A DNA stretch of 46,511 nt from JAEUMW01 sp039807745 (GCA_039807745.1 JBDHRV010000010.1:1-46511), one strand, 5' to 3'; counted from the first letter of the stretch, positions 27,814 to 36,583 are shown. The notes: generated by a model not told the origin, from the letters alone. Program-made: numbers and translations.

Positions 27814-27835
27814 AACTGGCAATTGTAAGCCAGTT
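27814..27835 (-). terminator. Hairpin with U-run before mlaF
   Basis: AACTGGC and GCCAGTT form a perfect 7-bp stem around an 8-base AT-rich loop. Read leftward, the stem is followed by seven T residues (27809-27815), the form of a Rho-independent terminator, ending only 17 bases before the mlaF ATG. The loop also holds TACAAT (27822-27827), a possible -10 box. It may be an attenuator, a terminator of antisense transcription, or an operator. Confidence 0.4.
27822..27827 (-). promoter_or_regulatory. Possible -10 box for the mla operon
   Basis: TACAAT on the minus strand lies about 30 bases before the mlaF start, with a partial -35 (TTGGGT) 18 bases upstream. It falls in the loop of the hairpin at 27814-27835, so the two readings compete. 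Confidence 0.3.
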
Positions 27836-27959
27836 GACCCCCGTTACCCAACCCCGGCCCGGGACCCGACCGGCTCGCGGTTGCGCGGTGCGGTCAAGAG
27901 CGCGTATCGTCCGGTAGCCTGCGCAGGGTGTCGACCCGCCCGCGACCCCCATCGATCGC

Positions 27960-28715
27960 ATGGACTCCGCTGCACTCACCTTCGAACAAGTGACCAAGCG
28001 CTACGGCAGCAAGACGGCGCTGGCGCAGCTCACGCTCGAGGTCAGGCCAGGAGAGTCGTTCGCCCTCGTCGGCATGAATGGCGCTGGCAAGACCACCCTG
28101 CTCAAGTGCCTGCTCGACTTCTGCGAACCCGACGCCGGGCGCATCTCGATCTTCGGCGTGCCCCATCGCGAGACGCGCTCACGGGCCCGGCTGTCGTTTC
28201 TCCCCGAACGCTTCACGCCGCCATACTTCCTCACCGGCCGGGACTTCCTGCGCTACATGCTGGAGTTGCAGAAGGTGAGCTATCGCGAGGAGGACGCCCG
28301 CGCCACCCTCGATGCCCTCGACCTCGATCGGTCGGCACTCGATCTGACGGTGCGCGCCTATTCGAAGGGGATGACGCAGAAGCTCGGGCTCGCGGCCTGT
28401 TTCCTGTCGCGCAAGGACCTGTACGTGCTCGACGAGCCCACCAGTGGCCTCGATCCCAAGGCGCGGGCACTGCTGAAACTCCGGTTGAAGGCGCTGCGGG
28501 AAAACGGCAGGACGGTGTTCTTCACATCCCACTCCCTCGCCGACGTGGAAGAGATCGGCGACCGTCTTGCCGTCCTGCACCTGGGTGAGATCCGCTTCGT
28601 GGGTGAGCCGGCAGCGCTCAAGAGCCGGCATGGAACCGGGAGCCTGGAGGAAGCGTATCTGCGCTGCATCGACGCCGAGGTCGAGGTCGGGTCGCGGCAG
28701 CCTACATCCGTGTGA
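27960..28715 (+). CDS. ABC ATPase of the filament locus (PilH-like)
   Basis: A 251-residue ABC ATPase without its own permease next to it: Walker A GMNGAGKTT, Walker B LYVLDEPTSGLDP, H-loop FFTSHSLADVE. The signature is degenerate, YSKGMTQK instead of LSGGQ. The C-terminus ends soon after the core (SLEEAYLRC), as in ABC-2 transporter ATPases. The likely partner is the permease at 44644, about 16 kb away at the other end of the same gene cluster. In Myxococcus xanthus the pil cluster also encodes an ABC transporter (PilGHI) needed for type IV pili; equating this gene with pilH is my inference from layout. It is the first plus-strand gene of the block. Confidence 0.82.
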   Translation: MDSAALTFEQVTKRYGSKTALAQLTLEVRPGESFALVGMNGAGKTTLLKCLLDFCEPDAGRISIFGVPHRETRSRARLSFLPERFTPPYFLTGRDFLRYMLELQKVSYREEDARATLDALDLDRSALDLTVRAYSKGMTQKLGLAACFLSRKDLYVLDEPTSGLDPKARALLKLRLKALRENGRTVFFTSHSLADVEEIGDRLAVLHLGEIRFVGEPAALKSRHGTGSLEEAYLRCIDAEVEVGSRQPTSV

Positions 28716-28787
28716 CGGATTCCCGTCGATCTGGCACAATTTCCCTTGGCATTTCTCGAAGTTCGGTTCAGGACGAAGGAATTACTT

Positions 28788-30227
28788 GTGGAAACGACCC
28801 ACCGCGCCAAGCCCAGCCTCGTCATCGTCGACGACGACCCGCTCATCACCGACACTTTGAACTTCGTCCTCTCGCGGGACTTCGAGGTGATGGTCGCGCA
28901 GTCGCGGTCCGAGGCCAAGAGCATCATGCGGCAGCTGGACGAGCCGCCGGAGCTGGCGCTGATCGACCTCGGGCTGCCGCCGACGCCGCACCGCCCCGAC
29001 GAAGGCTTCAAGCTCATTACGGAGCTGCTGGCCTATTCGCGAAACATCAAGATCCTGGTCCTGTCGGGGCAGAACGACGAGGCGAACGCGCGCCACGCCC
29101 GCACCCTGGGTGCAATCGAGTTCATCGCCAAGCCGTGCGAGCCGGAACGGCTCAAGGACATGCTCACGAAGGCGCTGGTCGCGCGCGAAGCGGAGCAGCG
29201 CGCGGGTCCCGGCGACATCAAGATCGTCGGCCAGAGTCTGCTCATCCAGAAGTTGAAGCAGCAGATCGCCCAGTATGCGAGCGCGCCTTTTCCGGTTCTG
29301 ATCGAAGGCGAATCCGGCAGCGGCAAGGAGCTCGTCGCCAATTCCCTGCACCTGCTGTCTGGTCGCGCCGGTAAGCCGTTCTTCGCGCTCAATTGCGCCG
29401 CCATCTCGCCGACGCTGATGGAGCCAACCCTGTTCGGCTACACGAAGGGCGCGTTCACCGGCGCCCAGGCACCCCGCTCGGGCTACTTCGAGGACGCCGC
29501 CGACAGCACGCTCTTCCTCGACGAGATCGGCGATCTGCCGCTCGAGCTGCAGGCCAAGCTGCTGCGCGTGCTGGAGAACGGAGAATTCCAGCGCGTGGGC
29601 GAAACCCACACGCGCATCAGCAACGCGCGGGTGGTGGCCGCCGCCAACAAGGACCTGCGCGCGGAGATGAAGGCGGGACGCTTCCGCCCCGATCTCTATC
29701 ACCGGCTCTCCGTCTTCACCATCTACTCGCCGCCGCTGCGCGACCTGGGCGAGGACAAGCAGCTGCTGCTCGACCACTTCGCCGATTTCTACGCTCGCCA
29801 GGCGAAGATGCCGCGGTTCGAGCTCGACCCCGCGGCCGCGGAGCTCTGGCTGCAGTACGGCTTCCCCGGCAACATCCGCGAGCTGCGCAATATCTGCATC
29901 CGTCTGACGACCAAGTATCCCGGCCGGATGGTGGGCCGCGAGGAACTCCAGTCCGAGTTCGACATGGAGAGCTTCTATGGCGATTCACCCGGCGACATGG
30001 GCGGCGCGCCCGACGCCAAGAGCCTGCTCGACAACGCCAAGCGCCACTTGCAGTCGCAGAAGAATTTCAACCTCGACGTCCACCTGCGGATGTGGGAGCA
30101 AAGCTACGTCGAAGCCGCGCTCCAGATCACCCACGGCAACCTGTCCCAGGCCTCGAAGCTGCTAGGCATCCACCGCACTACCCTCTACAGCCGCATGCAG
30201 AACTACGAACGGGCGGAAGAGAAGTAA
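28788..30227 (+). CDS. Sigma54 response regulator (PrsR-like)
   Basis: A 479-residue NtrC-family activator. The receiver domain spans residues 10-128 (acidic Asp15-17, phospho-acceptor Asp60 in LIDLGLPP, Lys115). An AAA+ domain at 147-385 has Walker A GESGSGKE (174-181), the sigma54-contact loop GAFTGA (221-226) and Walker B LFLDEIGD. A Fis-type helix-turn-helix ends the protein (LSQASKLLGIHRTTLYSRM). The extended DLGLPPTPHRPDEG loop resembles PrsR of exopolysaccharide/PEP-CTERM systems, but no exosortase gene is in view. The GTG at 28788 is chosen for its AAGGA seven bases upstream. Two sigma54 promoters in this locus (31697, 46264) are likely targets, and the kinase at 42835 a likely partner. 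Confidence 0.9.
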   Translation: METTHRAKPSLVIVDDDPLITDTLNFVLSRDFEVMVAQSRSEAKSIMRQLDEPPELALIDLGLPPTPHRPDEGFKLITELLAYSRNIKILVLSGQNDEANARHARTLGAIEFIAKPCEPERLKDMLTKALVAREAEQRAGPGDIKIVGQSLLIQKLKQQIAQYASAPFPVLIEGESGSGKELVANSLHLLSGRAGKPFFALNCAAISPTLMEPTLFGYTKGAFTGAQAPRSGYFEDAADSTLFLDEIGDLPLELQAKLLRVLENGEFQRVGETHTRISNARVVAAANKDLRAEMKAGRFRPDLYHRLSVFTIYSPPLRDLGEDKQLLLDHFADFYARQAKMPRFELDPAAAELWLQYGFPGNIRELRNICIRLTTKYPGRMVGREELQSEFDMESFYGDSPGDMGGAPDAKSLLDNAKRHLQSQKNFNLDVHLRMWEQSYVEAALQITHGNLSQASKLLGIHRTTLYSRMQNYERAEEK

Positions 30228-30275
30228 CTGCTGCCGGGCGCTGTCGCGCCCGCGTTCGTCCTCTCCCCAGGACCC

Positions 30276-31670
30276 ATGTATTACCAGCATTTCGGGCTCG
30301 ACCGACCCCCGTTCAAGATCACCCCCGACACCGATTTCTTCTTCACGGGCGGCAATCGCGGGGCCGTGCTCGAAGCACTGCTCTACGCCGTGACGCAAGG
30401 CGAGGGGATCGTCAAGGTCACCGGTGAAGTCGGCAGCGGCAAGACCATGCTGTGCCGCATGCTGCAATCGCGCCTGCCGGCCGAGATCGAGCAGGTCTAT
30501 CTGGCCAACCCCAGCGTGTCGCCGGAGGAGATCCTGCGCGCCATCGCGTTCGAACTCGGGCTGTCGACCCCGCGCGAGACCAGCCGCATCGAACTCATGC
30601 ACGCGCTCCACGACCATTTCGTGAAGCGCCACGCCGAGGGCCGCCAAGTGGTGGTCTTCGTCGAGGAATCGCAAAGCATGCCGGTGGCGACGCTGGAAGA
30701 GATCCGGCTCTTGTCGAATCTCGAGACCCGGCACCACAAACTCCTGCAGATCGTCCTCTTCGGACAGCCGGAGCTCGACGCGATGCTCGCGCGACCCGAG
30801 ATCCGCCAGTTGCGGGAGCGTATTGCGCACAGCTTTGCCCTGCAGCCGCTCGCCGCCGACGACGTGAGCGAGTACCTGACGTTTCGGCTGCGTGCGGCGG
30901 GCTATCGCGGCCCCGACCTGTTCGCGCCGAAGCTTGTACGCTACATCGCGGCGGCAACGGGGGGACTCAGCCGGCGCGTGAATCTGGTCGCAGACAAGGC
31001 CTTGCTCGCGGCCTTCGCCGACAATACGCACACGGTGAAGCTCGCCCATGTGCAGGCGGCGGTGCGCGACAGCGAGTTCAGCGCCAAGTCCGCGCCACGG
31101 GGCCGGCGCTGGGTAAGATCCGCCGTCCTGCTGATCGCGGGGGCGGTCCTCGGCGTCGGCGCTTTCTGGTGGTTGGATCCGTCGAAACCTTCCCCCGCCC
31201 CGACGGCAGCCACGCCTCCCCTGCCCGAGTCACCGCCGCCAGCTGAACTCACCCCGCGGACGACTACGCCAACGCCGCCAGAGGCAGCCACGCCTGATCC
31301 GGAAGGCGAGCGCGCCACCACCCCAGTGTCCGCCGCGGACACCGCTGCGGCACGCATCGCGGCGACCGACCGCCAGCTCCAGAAAATGGACAGGCAAGGC
31401 TTCACCATCCAGCTCGCCCTGGCGGCGGATGATCCGGACGAACTGCAGCGATACCTCAGCCACCTCGGGAAGTTTATTGAAACGGATGAGGTGTTTGTGT
31501 ACCGTACCCGGATCAAGGAGACGCCGCATTTCGGCGTTGCTTATGGGAGCTTCCCCACTCGCAAAGCCGCGCGCGCGGCGCTGAACAACCTGCCTGCGGC
31601 GATTCGCAGCGACCGGCCGTACGTACGCTCGGCATCGGGTATCCGGCGGGAGGTCGCCCAGTCGCCATAG
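30276..31670 (+). CDS. mshM: MshM/ExeA-type ATPase with SPOR-like tail
   Basis: A 464-residue bitopic protein. Residues 1-265 form an ExeA/GspA-type AAA ATPase: YYQHFGLDRPPFKITPDTDF start, Walker A GEVGSGKTM, Walker B VVVFVEESQ. A transmembrane helix lies near 283-300, followed by a Pro/Thr-rich linker. A C-terminal domain at about 375-455 (GFTIQLALAADDPDELQRYL ... VAYGSFPTRKAARAAL) is SPOR-like and should bind denuded peptidoglycan. ExeA and MshM proteins help pass the secretin through the cell wall. The gene lies 48 bases after the regulator gene and just before the secretin gene. The mshM symbol rests on order and domains. Confidence 0.85.
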   Translation: MYYQHFGLDRPPFKITPDTDFFFTGGNRGAVLEALLYAVTQGEGIVKVTGEVGSGKTMLCRMLQSRLPAEIEQVYLANPSVSPEEILRAIAFELGLSTPRETSRIELMHALHDHFVKRHAEGRQVVVFVEESQSMPVATLEEIRLLSNLETRHHKLLQIVLFGQPELDAMLARPEIRQLRERIAHSFALQPLAADDVSEYLTFRLRAAGYRGPDLFAPKLVRYIAAATGGLSRRVNLVADKALLAAFADNTHTVKLAHVQAAVRDSEFSAKSAPRGRRWVRSAVLLIAGAVLGVGAFWWLDPSKPSPAPTAATPPLPESPPPAELTPRTTTPTPPEAATPDPEGERATTPVSAADTAAARIAATDRQLQKMDRQGFTIQLALAADDPDELQRYLSHLGKFIETDEVFVYRTRIKETPHFGVAYGSFPTRKAARAALNNLPAAIRSDRPYVRSASGIRREVAQSP

Positions 31671-31696
31671 GCAGGCCTGAGCACGCAGCCGACCTC

Positions 31697-31712
31697 GGGT
31701 ACCATACTTGCT
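31697..31712 (+). promoter_or_regulatory. Sigma54 promoter before the secretin gene
   Basis: GGGTAC, five bases, then TTGCT. The -24 GG (31698-31699) and the -12 GC (31710-31711) are exactly ten bases apart, as sigma54 requires. The match to TGGCAC-N5-TTGCW is 4 of 6 plus 5 of 5. Initiation would be near 31723, leaving a leader of about 60 bases before the secretin ATG. It lies just after the MshM gene, in the only long gap of this part of the cluster. Confidence 0.6.
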
Positions 31713-31785
31713 TTTCCGCCTCCGCGATCGAAATAGCAACAAATCTCCGGGAATCTCCCGCCGCCCTACCGGCTCCCCAGACCGC

Positions 31786-33657
31786 ATGACAAGCGTTTCG
31801 CACTCGGCTTCTCGTGGTCGATACCACCACATCATAGCGGGCGTGGCGGTGGGCGTTGCCGCGGCGCTGTCCGGCTGCTCCTACAAACCCGTCATCCCGC
31901 AGTCCGACGCCCACCTGACCAAGAACCGCGTGCTTTCGCCAGCCGGTGACGCGCCGCCTCCCGTCCGCTCCAGCGGTGATTTCCTGCCGCCGCCCAAGGC
32001 TGCACCGAAACCCGCCACCTATAGCGTGGTCGTGAACGAGGTTCCGGTGCGGGAACTGCTGTTCGCGCTGGCGCGGGACACCAAACAGAACATCGACATC
32101 CATCCCGGCTTGAGCGGGCTCGTGACGCTCAATGCGGTGAACGAAACCCTGCCGTCGATCCTCGATCGGCTCGCGAAACAGATCAACCTGCGCTATCGCA
32201 CCGAAGGCAACACGATCATCGTCCAGCCCGACGCCCCGTTCTCCAAGACGTACCGGGTGAACTACGTCAACATGACGCGGGACACCATGTCGACGGTCGG
32301 CGCATCCGTCCAGATTGCGGGCCCCACAGGGTCCGGACAAGGGGGCGGAGTAGCCGGGGGTGTAGGGGGCGCCGGTGGAGTAGCCGGGGGTGTGGGGGGG
32401 AGCGCCGGCGGGAATGCCTCGTCCACATCGGTGCGCACGACGGCGAAGGGCGACTTCTGGGAACAGCTGCGCGAGAACCTGCGCGCGATCATTTCCTCCA
32501 ACCGCCAGCTCGCCCAGTCCGCGGACGATCGCGCCGCCCGCGCCGAAGCCCTGCGTACCGCACGCGAGGAACGGGTGGCCCAGGCCGAGGCGGCCAGCAA
32601 GGCGGGCCAATCCGCGGCCGACCTTTTCGCGACGGCTTTCAGTCAACCGATCGCGCTGCCCGGCGACATCAAGGACGAGATCGTCATCAACTCCTTCACC
32701 GGTACCGTCACGGTCCTCGCGACCGAACGCGAGCATCGTCTCATTCAGCAATATCTCGATAGCGTGCAGACCGCGTCGCAACGCGAAGTGCTGATCGAAG
32801 CGACGATCGCGGAGGTGACGCTGCGCGACGAGTTCCAGGCCGGCGTGGATTGGAGCGTGATTACGAGCGGTGGGCTCAACATCTCGCAGAATCTGCTGCT
32901 TGGAACGTTGGCGACACCGCCAGCTTTTTCCCTCGCTTACGCCAGCGGTGATTTCCAGGGCTTGATCCGGGCTCTGGAGCAGTTCGGCAACACGCAGGTG
33001 CTGTCGAGCCCGAAGCTGATGGTCATCAACAACCAGACCGCCCTGCTCAAGGTGGTCGACAACATCGTCTATTTCACCATTCAGGCCCAGCAAGGGGTAT
33101 CCACGGGCGGCGGCGTCATACAACCCAATACGTTTACGACGACACCCCAGACGGTCGCGGTTGGCGTCATCCTGGCGGTGACACCCCAGGTCCACGAGAC
33201 CGGCCAGGTGACGCTTACGATCCGCCCCACCATCACCCGTGTCCTGGACTTCGTTGACGACCCCAACCCCTCCCTGTGCACCACCGTCCGCACGCTCGTG
33301 CCGCCCTTCGAGGAACAGAAGTGCATCAGGAATCCCGTGCCGCAATTGCAGGTTCGGGAGATCGAATCGGTGCTGCAGATCGGAACCGGACAGACCGTCA
33401 TCTTGGGCGGACTGATGCAGGACGAGGCGGTGCGGGATCGTAGAGGCCTGCCCTACCTCTCGACGCTGCCCGGTGTCGCGGGTACGGCGTTCAGCGTCAG
33501 GGACAACAGGGTGAAGAAGACGGAGCTCGTGATCTTCCTCAAGCCGACCGTCATCAAGCACGCTTCGCTGGAGGCCGACGACCTGAAGTTCTTCCAGCGA
33601 TTCCTGCCGGTCTTGGACAGACCCCAGACGCTGCCACCGCCCCGCAACAACCCATGA
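31786..33657 (+). CDS. mshL: MshL-type lipoprotein secretin
   Basis: A 623-residue outer-membrane secretin. The signal peptide has a lipobox LSGC (Cys31), so lipidation may replace a separate pilotin. An N0/STN domain (YSVVVNEVPVRELLFALARD) and an N1 region follow, then a Gly-rich insert (about residues 186-208), an Ala/Arg-rich helical stretch, and the C-terminal secretin domain with SSPKLMVINNQTALLKV and the TVILGGLMQDE signature. The ATG at 31786 is preferred because the signal peptide starts there. The stop overlaps the start of the next gene (ATGA). MshL of Vibrio cholerae has the same order next to MshM, N, E and G. Confidence 0.92.
   Translation: MTSVSHSASRGRYHHIIAGVAVGVAAALSGCSYKPVIPQSDAHLTKNRVLSPAGDAPPPVRSSGDFLPPPKAAPKPATYSVVVNEVPVRELLFALARDTKQNIDIHPGLSGLVTLNAVNETLPSILDRLAKQINLRYRTEGNTIIVQPDAPFSKTYRVNYVNMTRDTMSTVGASVQIAGPTGSGQGGGVAGGVGGAGGVAGGVGGSAGGNASSTSVRTTAKGDFWEQLRENLRAIISSNRQLAQSADDRAARAEALRTAREERVAQAEAASKAGQSAADLFATAFSQPIALPGDIKDEIVINSFTGTVTVLATEREHRLIQQYLDSVQTASQREVLIEATIAEVTLRDEFQAGVDWSVITSGGLNISQNLLLGTLATPPAFSLAYASGDFQGLIRALEQFGNTQVLSSPKLMVINNQTALLKVVDNIVYFTIQAQQGVSTGGGVIQPNTFTTTPQTVAVGVILAVTPQVHETGQVTLTIRPTITRVLDFVDDPNPSLCTTVRTLVPPFEEQKCIRNPVPQLQVREIESVLQIGTGQTVILGGLMQDEAVRDRRGLPYLSTLPGVAGTAFSVRDNRVKKTELVIFLKPTVIKHASLEADDLKFFQRFLPVLDRPQTLPPPRNNP
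32341..32400 (+). repeat. 30-bp tandem repeat with G-runs in mshL
   Basis: GGAGTAGCCGGGGGTGT recurs with period 30 (32347 and 32377), encoding two copies of a ten-residue unit GGVAGGVGGA/S. The strand has G-runs of five at 32341, 32356 and 32365-32369 and a run of seven at 32394-32400. It could form a G-quadruplex or vary in copy number. Confidence 0.7.
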
Positions 33658-34871
33658 GTCTCTTGATGCAAGCCTTGCAAAAGGCTGCGAAGGAGCGCGA
33701 AGGCGCCGGTCGGCCCCAGTCCCAAGGTGGCGTGCTCGCGCTCGAGCCGATCGAGGTCGACCCGGGGGTGGATATGGCTGCAAGCGGCTCGAAATCCGTC
33801 GGCGCGTCTGCCGGTCCAACCCCGGCACAAGCGGCAACCGTCCTGCAGGCTACGGACGCGGTGCCGGGACGGATCGATTGGCTGCGCGATCACCGCAAGC
33901 AGGTGTACGGCACCTGTATCGGCCTTGCCGTTATCGGCTACGCGATCTATTTCTATCTTTCCGTGTACCACCCCGCCTGGTTGCGCAGACCGATGGTCGC
34001 GCCGATTGCCGCGGTTGCCCTGACACGCGCACCCACTCCCCCTGCGCCGGCGCCCTTACCGGCGAAGCACCCCGAAGGCGGCACGGTGGCGGCCACGGTA
34101 GATCCCGCACCGGTCGCCGCCGCGGCCGTGCCCGTGACCACGCCACCATCCAGGAAGGCCGTCGTTCGGCAAGCGGAGGGACAACAGTCAGCGCCAGCGA
34201 CCAGCGCGACCGTGAGGAGGCCTGTCGCAGCTGCCGAACCGGCGGTGCGCCAGCCGCGCGATTCGATCGCCGTGAAGCCGGGAGGCGAGCTGCCGGGAAT
34301 CAATCCGCGGCTCTCCGAGGCGTACGACGCCTTGCGCTCAGGACGCATCGAAGAAGCCGGCCGCCTGTACGACGCGGTTCTCAAGACGGAGCCACGCAAT
34401 GTCGACGCGCTGCTCGGTCGGGCCATGGTAGCCCAGCAACAGGGCAACCCGGACCTCGCCACCCGCCATCTCTTTCAGGTTCTGCAGGTCGATCCATCCA
34501 ACACCCTGGCGCAAGGCGGGCTCATCAACCTGCTCGGCCACGCCGACCCCCAGAGTGCCGAATCGAAGCTGAAGTCGCTCATCGCGAAAGACCCGTCGGC
34601 GTTTCTGTACTTCTCTCTCGGCAACTTGTATGCGGATCAGGGAAACTGGCCGGCCGCCCAGACCGCCTACTTTCAGGCCCATCATCTCGCACGCGCCAAT
34701 CCCGATTACGCCTTCAATCTTGCCGTCAGCCTCGAACATCTGAGCCAGCCGAAACTCGCGCTCGATTTCTACCAGCAGGCGCTGGAACTCGCCCTCGCCG
34801 CCGGTCGCGCCAACTTCGATCCCGCAGCCGTACGGGAGCGCATCGTCAGGCTTGCCGCCGGCGTGGAGTAG
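33654..34871 (+). CDS. mshN: MshN-like TPR protein
   Basis: A 405-residue bitopic protein: a short cytoplasmic N-terminus (SLLMQALQKAAKEREG, typical of MshN), one membrane helix at about residues 83-105, a Pro/Ala-rich periplasmic linker and a C-terminal TPR domain (about 215-400; DALLGRAMVAQQQGNPDLA, FYFSLGNLY-like FLYFSLGNLYADQGNWPAAQ). It probably couples the inner-membrane platform to the secretin. The ATG overlaps the mshL stop, and mshE follows after two bases. Confidence 0.85.
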   Translation: MSLLMQALQKAAKEREGAGRPQSQGGVLALEPIEVDPGVDMAASGSKSVGASAGPTPAQAATVLQATDAVPGRIDWLRDHRKQVYGTCIGLAVIGYAIYFYLSVYHPAWLRRPMVAPIAAVALTRAPTPPAPAPLPAKHPEGGTVAATVDPAPVAAAAVPVTTPPSRKAVVRQAEGQQSAPATSATVRRPVAAAEPAVRQPRDSIAVKPGGELPGINPRLSEAYDALRSGRIEEAGRLYDAVLKTEPRNVDALLGRAMVAQQQGNPDLATRHLFQVLQVDPSNTLAQGGLINLLGHADPQSAESKLKSLIAKDPSAFLYFSLGNLYADQGNWPAAQTAYFQAHHLARANPDYAFNLAVSLEHLSQPKLALDFYQQALELALAAGRANFDPAAVRERIVRLAAGVE

Positions 34872-34873
34872 CC

Positions 34874-36583
34874 ATGGCCGAGCAAAGGAAGAAACTCCGG
34901 ATTGGCGAGCTGCTGGTCCAGTCCGGTCTCATCACGCCTGACCAGCTGCGCATCGCGCTCACCGAGCAGAAGCACAACAACGTCCCGCTCGGCCGACTCC
35001 TGGTTCGGCTCGGATTCGTCACCGAGGGCGCCATCCGGGACATCATGGCCCGGACCATCGGCCAGGAGAGCATCGACCTCACGAAGATCGTCGTCGACGC
35101 CGAGGCGCTCAAGCTCGTCCCCCAGGATTTCGCCCGACGCCACCGCCTGCTGCCGATCGCGTACGACGCACAGTCGCGCGCGCTCACGGTCGCGACCACC
35201 GAAATCTTCAACGTGGTGGCGCTCGATCAGTTGCGCGGGCTCCTGGGCCCCCAGGTCGAGATCAAGGCCCAGCTCGCCGGCGAGGCGCAGCTCGAGGACT
35301 ACATCGACCAGTTCTATGGTTTCGAACTCTCGGTGGACGGCATCCTGCAGGAGATCGAGACCGGCGAGATCGACTACACCAGCCTGCAAGCGGGGGGCGA
35401 CGAATACACCCAGCCGATCGTGCGACTGGTGGGCGCGCTGCTGGTCGACGCAGTCAAGCGCGGCGCCTCCGACATCCACTTCGAACCGGAATACGCGTTC
35501 CTGCGGGTGCGCTACCGCATCGACGGCGTGCTCGAACAGATCCGCAGCCTGCACAAGACGTATTGGGCCGGGATCGCCGTGCGCATCAAGGTCATCAGCG
35601 GCATGAACATCGCCGAGACGCGGGCACCGCAGGATGGCCGGTTGTCACTCAACCTGAACGGCCGGCCGGTCGACTTCCGCGTCTCCAGCCAGCCGACCAT
35701 CTACGGCGAGAACATCGTCCTGCGCGTGCTCGACCGCGAGAAGTCGATCATCAGCCTCGACAGGATGGGTCTCACCACCGACACCCTCAAGCAGCTGCAG
35801 ATCATGCTGGCACGGCCGGAGGGCGTGCTCATCCTGACCGGACCCACCGGCAGCGGCAAAACCACGACCCTGTATTCGCTGCTTTCGCAGTTGAACGTCG
35901 AGTCGGTGAACATCATGACCCTCGAGGATCCGGTCGAGTACCCCGTCACCATGATGCGCCAGACGTCCGTCAACGAGGCGGCCCGGATGGACTTCGCGAA
36001 TGGCATACGGTCCATCATGCGCCAGGACCCGGACATTATCCTGGTCGGCGAGATCCGCGATCACGACACGGCTGAAATGGCCTTTCGGGCCGCCATGACG
36101 GGCCATCAGGTCTTCACGACGCTGCACACCAACTCCGCCCTCGGCGCGTTTCCGCGGCTGCTCGACATCGGCATCGACCCTGCGATCCTCGCGGGCAACA
36201 TCATCGGCGTCATCGCGCAGCGCCTGGTGCGCGTGCTGTGCCCCGCGTGCAAGGAGCCCTACACACCTTCGACCGAGGAGCGAAGCGTGCTCGGCCTCGC
36301 GGACGATCGCCCGGTGCAGATTTTCCGCCCGCTCGGCTGCAAGCTCTGCGGCCGCAAGGGCTATCGCGGCCGCATCGCCATCATGGAGCTTCTGCACATG
36401 GATGCAGACATGGACGAACTGGTGGCACGCAGGGCAACCGCGCGGGAGCTTCGCACGCTCGCGGTGGAGAAGGGATTCCGTCCGCTCATCGACGATGCCG
36501 CGGACCGTGTGCTCGAGGGAACCACCAGCCTGACGGAGGTATCCCGTGCGGTCGACCTGACCGGTCGCATCCGCTGGGCGTAG
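34874..36583 (+). CDS. mshE: MshE assembly ATPase
   Basis: A 569-residue GspE/PilB-family extension ATPase. The N-terminal MshEN domain has a 24-residue motif starting RIGELLVQSGLITPDQ (residues 9-32), the type that binds c-di-GMP in Vibrio MshE; a second copy at 38-61 is less complete. The catalytic part carries Walker A GPTGSGKTT (323-331), the Asp box TLEDPVEYP, Walker B IILVGEIRD and a His box, plus a zinc site from CPAC and CKLC. It energises filament assembly at the inner membrane. It begins two bases after mshN. Confidence 0.94.
   Translation: MAEQRKKLRIGELLVQSGLITPDQLRIALTEQKHNNVPLGRLLVRLGFVTEGAIRDIMARTIGQESIDLTKIVVDAEALKLVPQDFARRHRLLPIAYDAQSRALTVATTEIFNVVALDQLRGLLGPQVEIKAQLAGEAQLEDYIDQFYGFELSVDGILQEIETGEIDYTSLQAGGDEYTQPIVRLVGALLVDAVKRGASDIHFEPEYAFLRVRYRIDGVLEQIRSLHKTYWAGIAVRIKVISGMNIAETRAPQDGRLSLNLNGRPVDFRVSSQPTIYGENIVLRVLDREKSIISLDRMGLTTDTLKQLQIMLARPEGVLILTGPTGSGKTTTLYSLLSQLNVESVNIMTLEDPVEYPVTMMRQTSVNEAARMDFANGIRSIMRQDPDIILVGEIRDHDTAEMAFRAAMTGHQVFTTLHTNSALGAFPRLLDIGIDPAILAGNIIGVIAQRLVRVLCPACKEPYTPSTEERSVLGLADDRPVQIFRPLGCKLCGRKGYRGRIAIMELLHMDADMDELVARRATARELRTLAVEKGFRPLIDDAADRVLEGTTSLTEVSRAVDLTGRIRWA

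Noticed and set aside
28732..28747. TGGCAC before the sigma54 activator gene as a possible sigma54 promoter
   Set aside because: The -24 half is perfect, but no GC occurs at the required ten-base spacing; the position reads CT.
28788..30227. Assignment of the whole region to a PEP-CTERM/exosortase system because of the PrsR-like regulator
   Set aside because: No exosortase, PEP-CTERM protein or exopolysaccharide gene is present; the neighbours are msh-type.
31513..33837. A 774-codon minus-strand open frame opposite the secretin gene
   Set aside because: The secretin reading has clear domains and signal peptide; the antisense protein has none.
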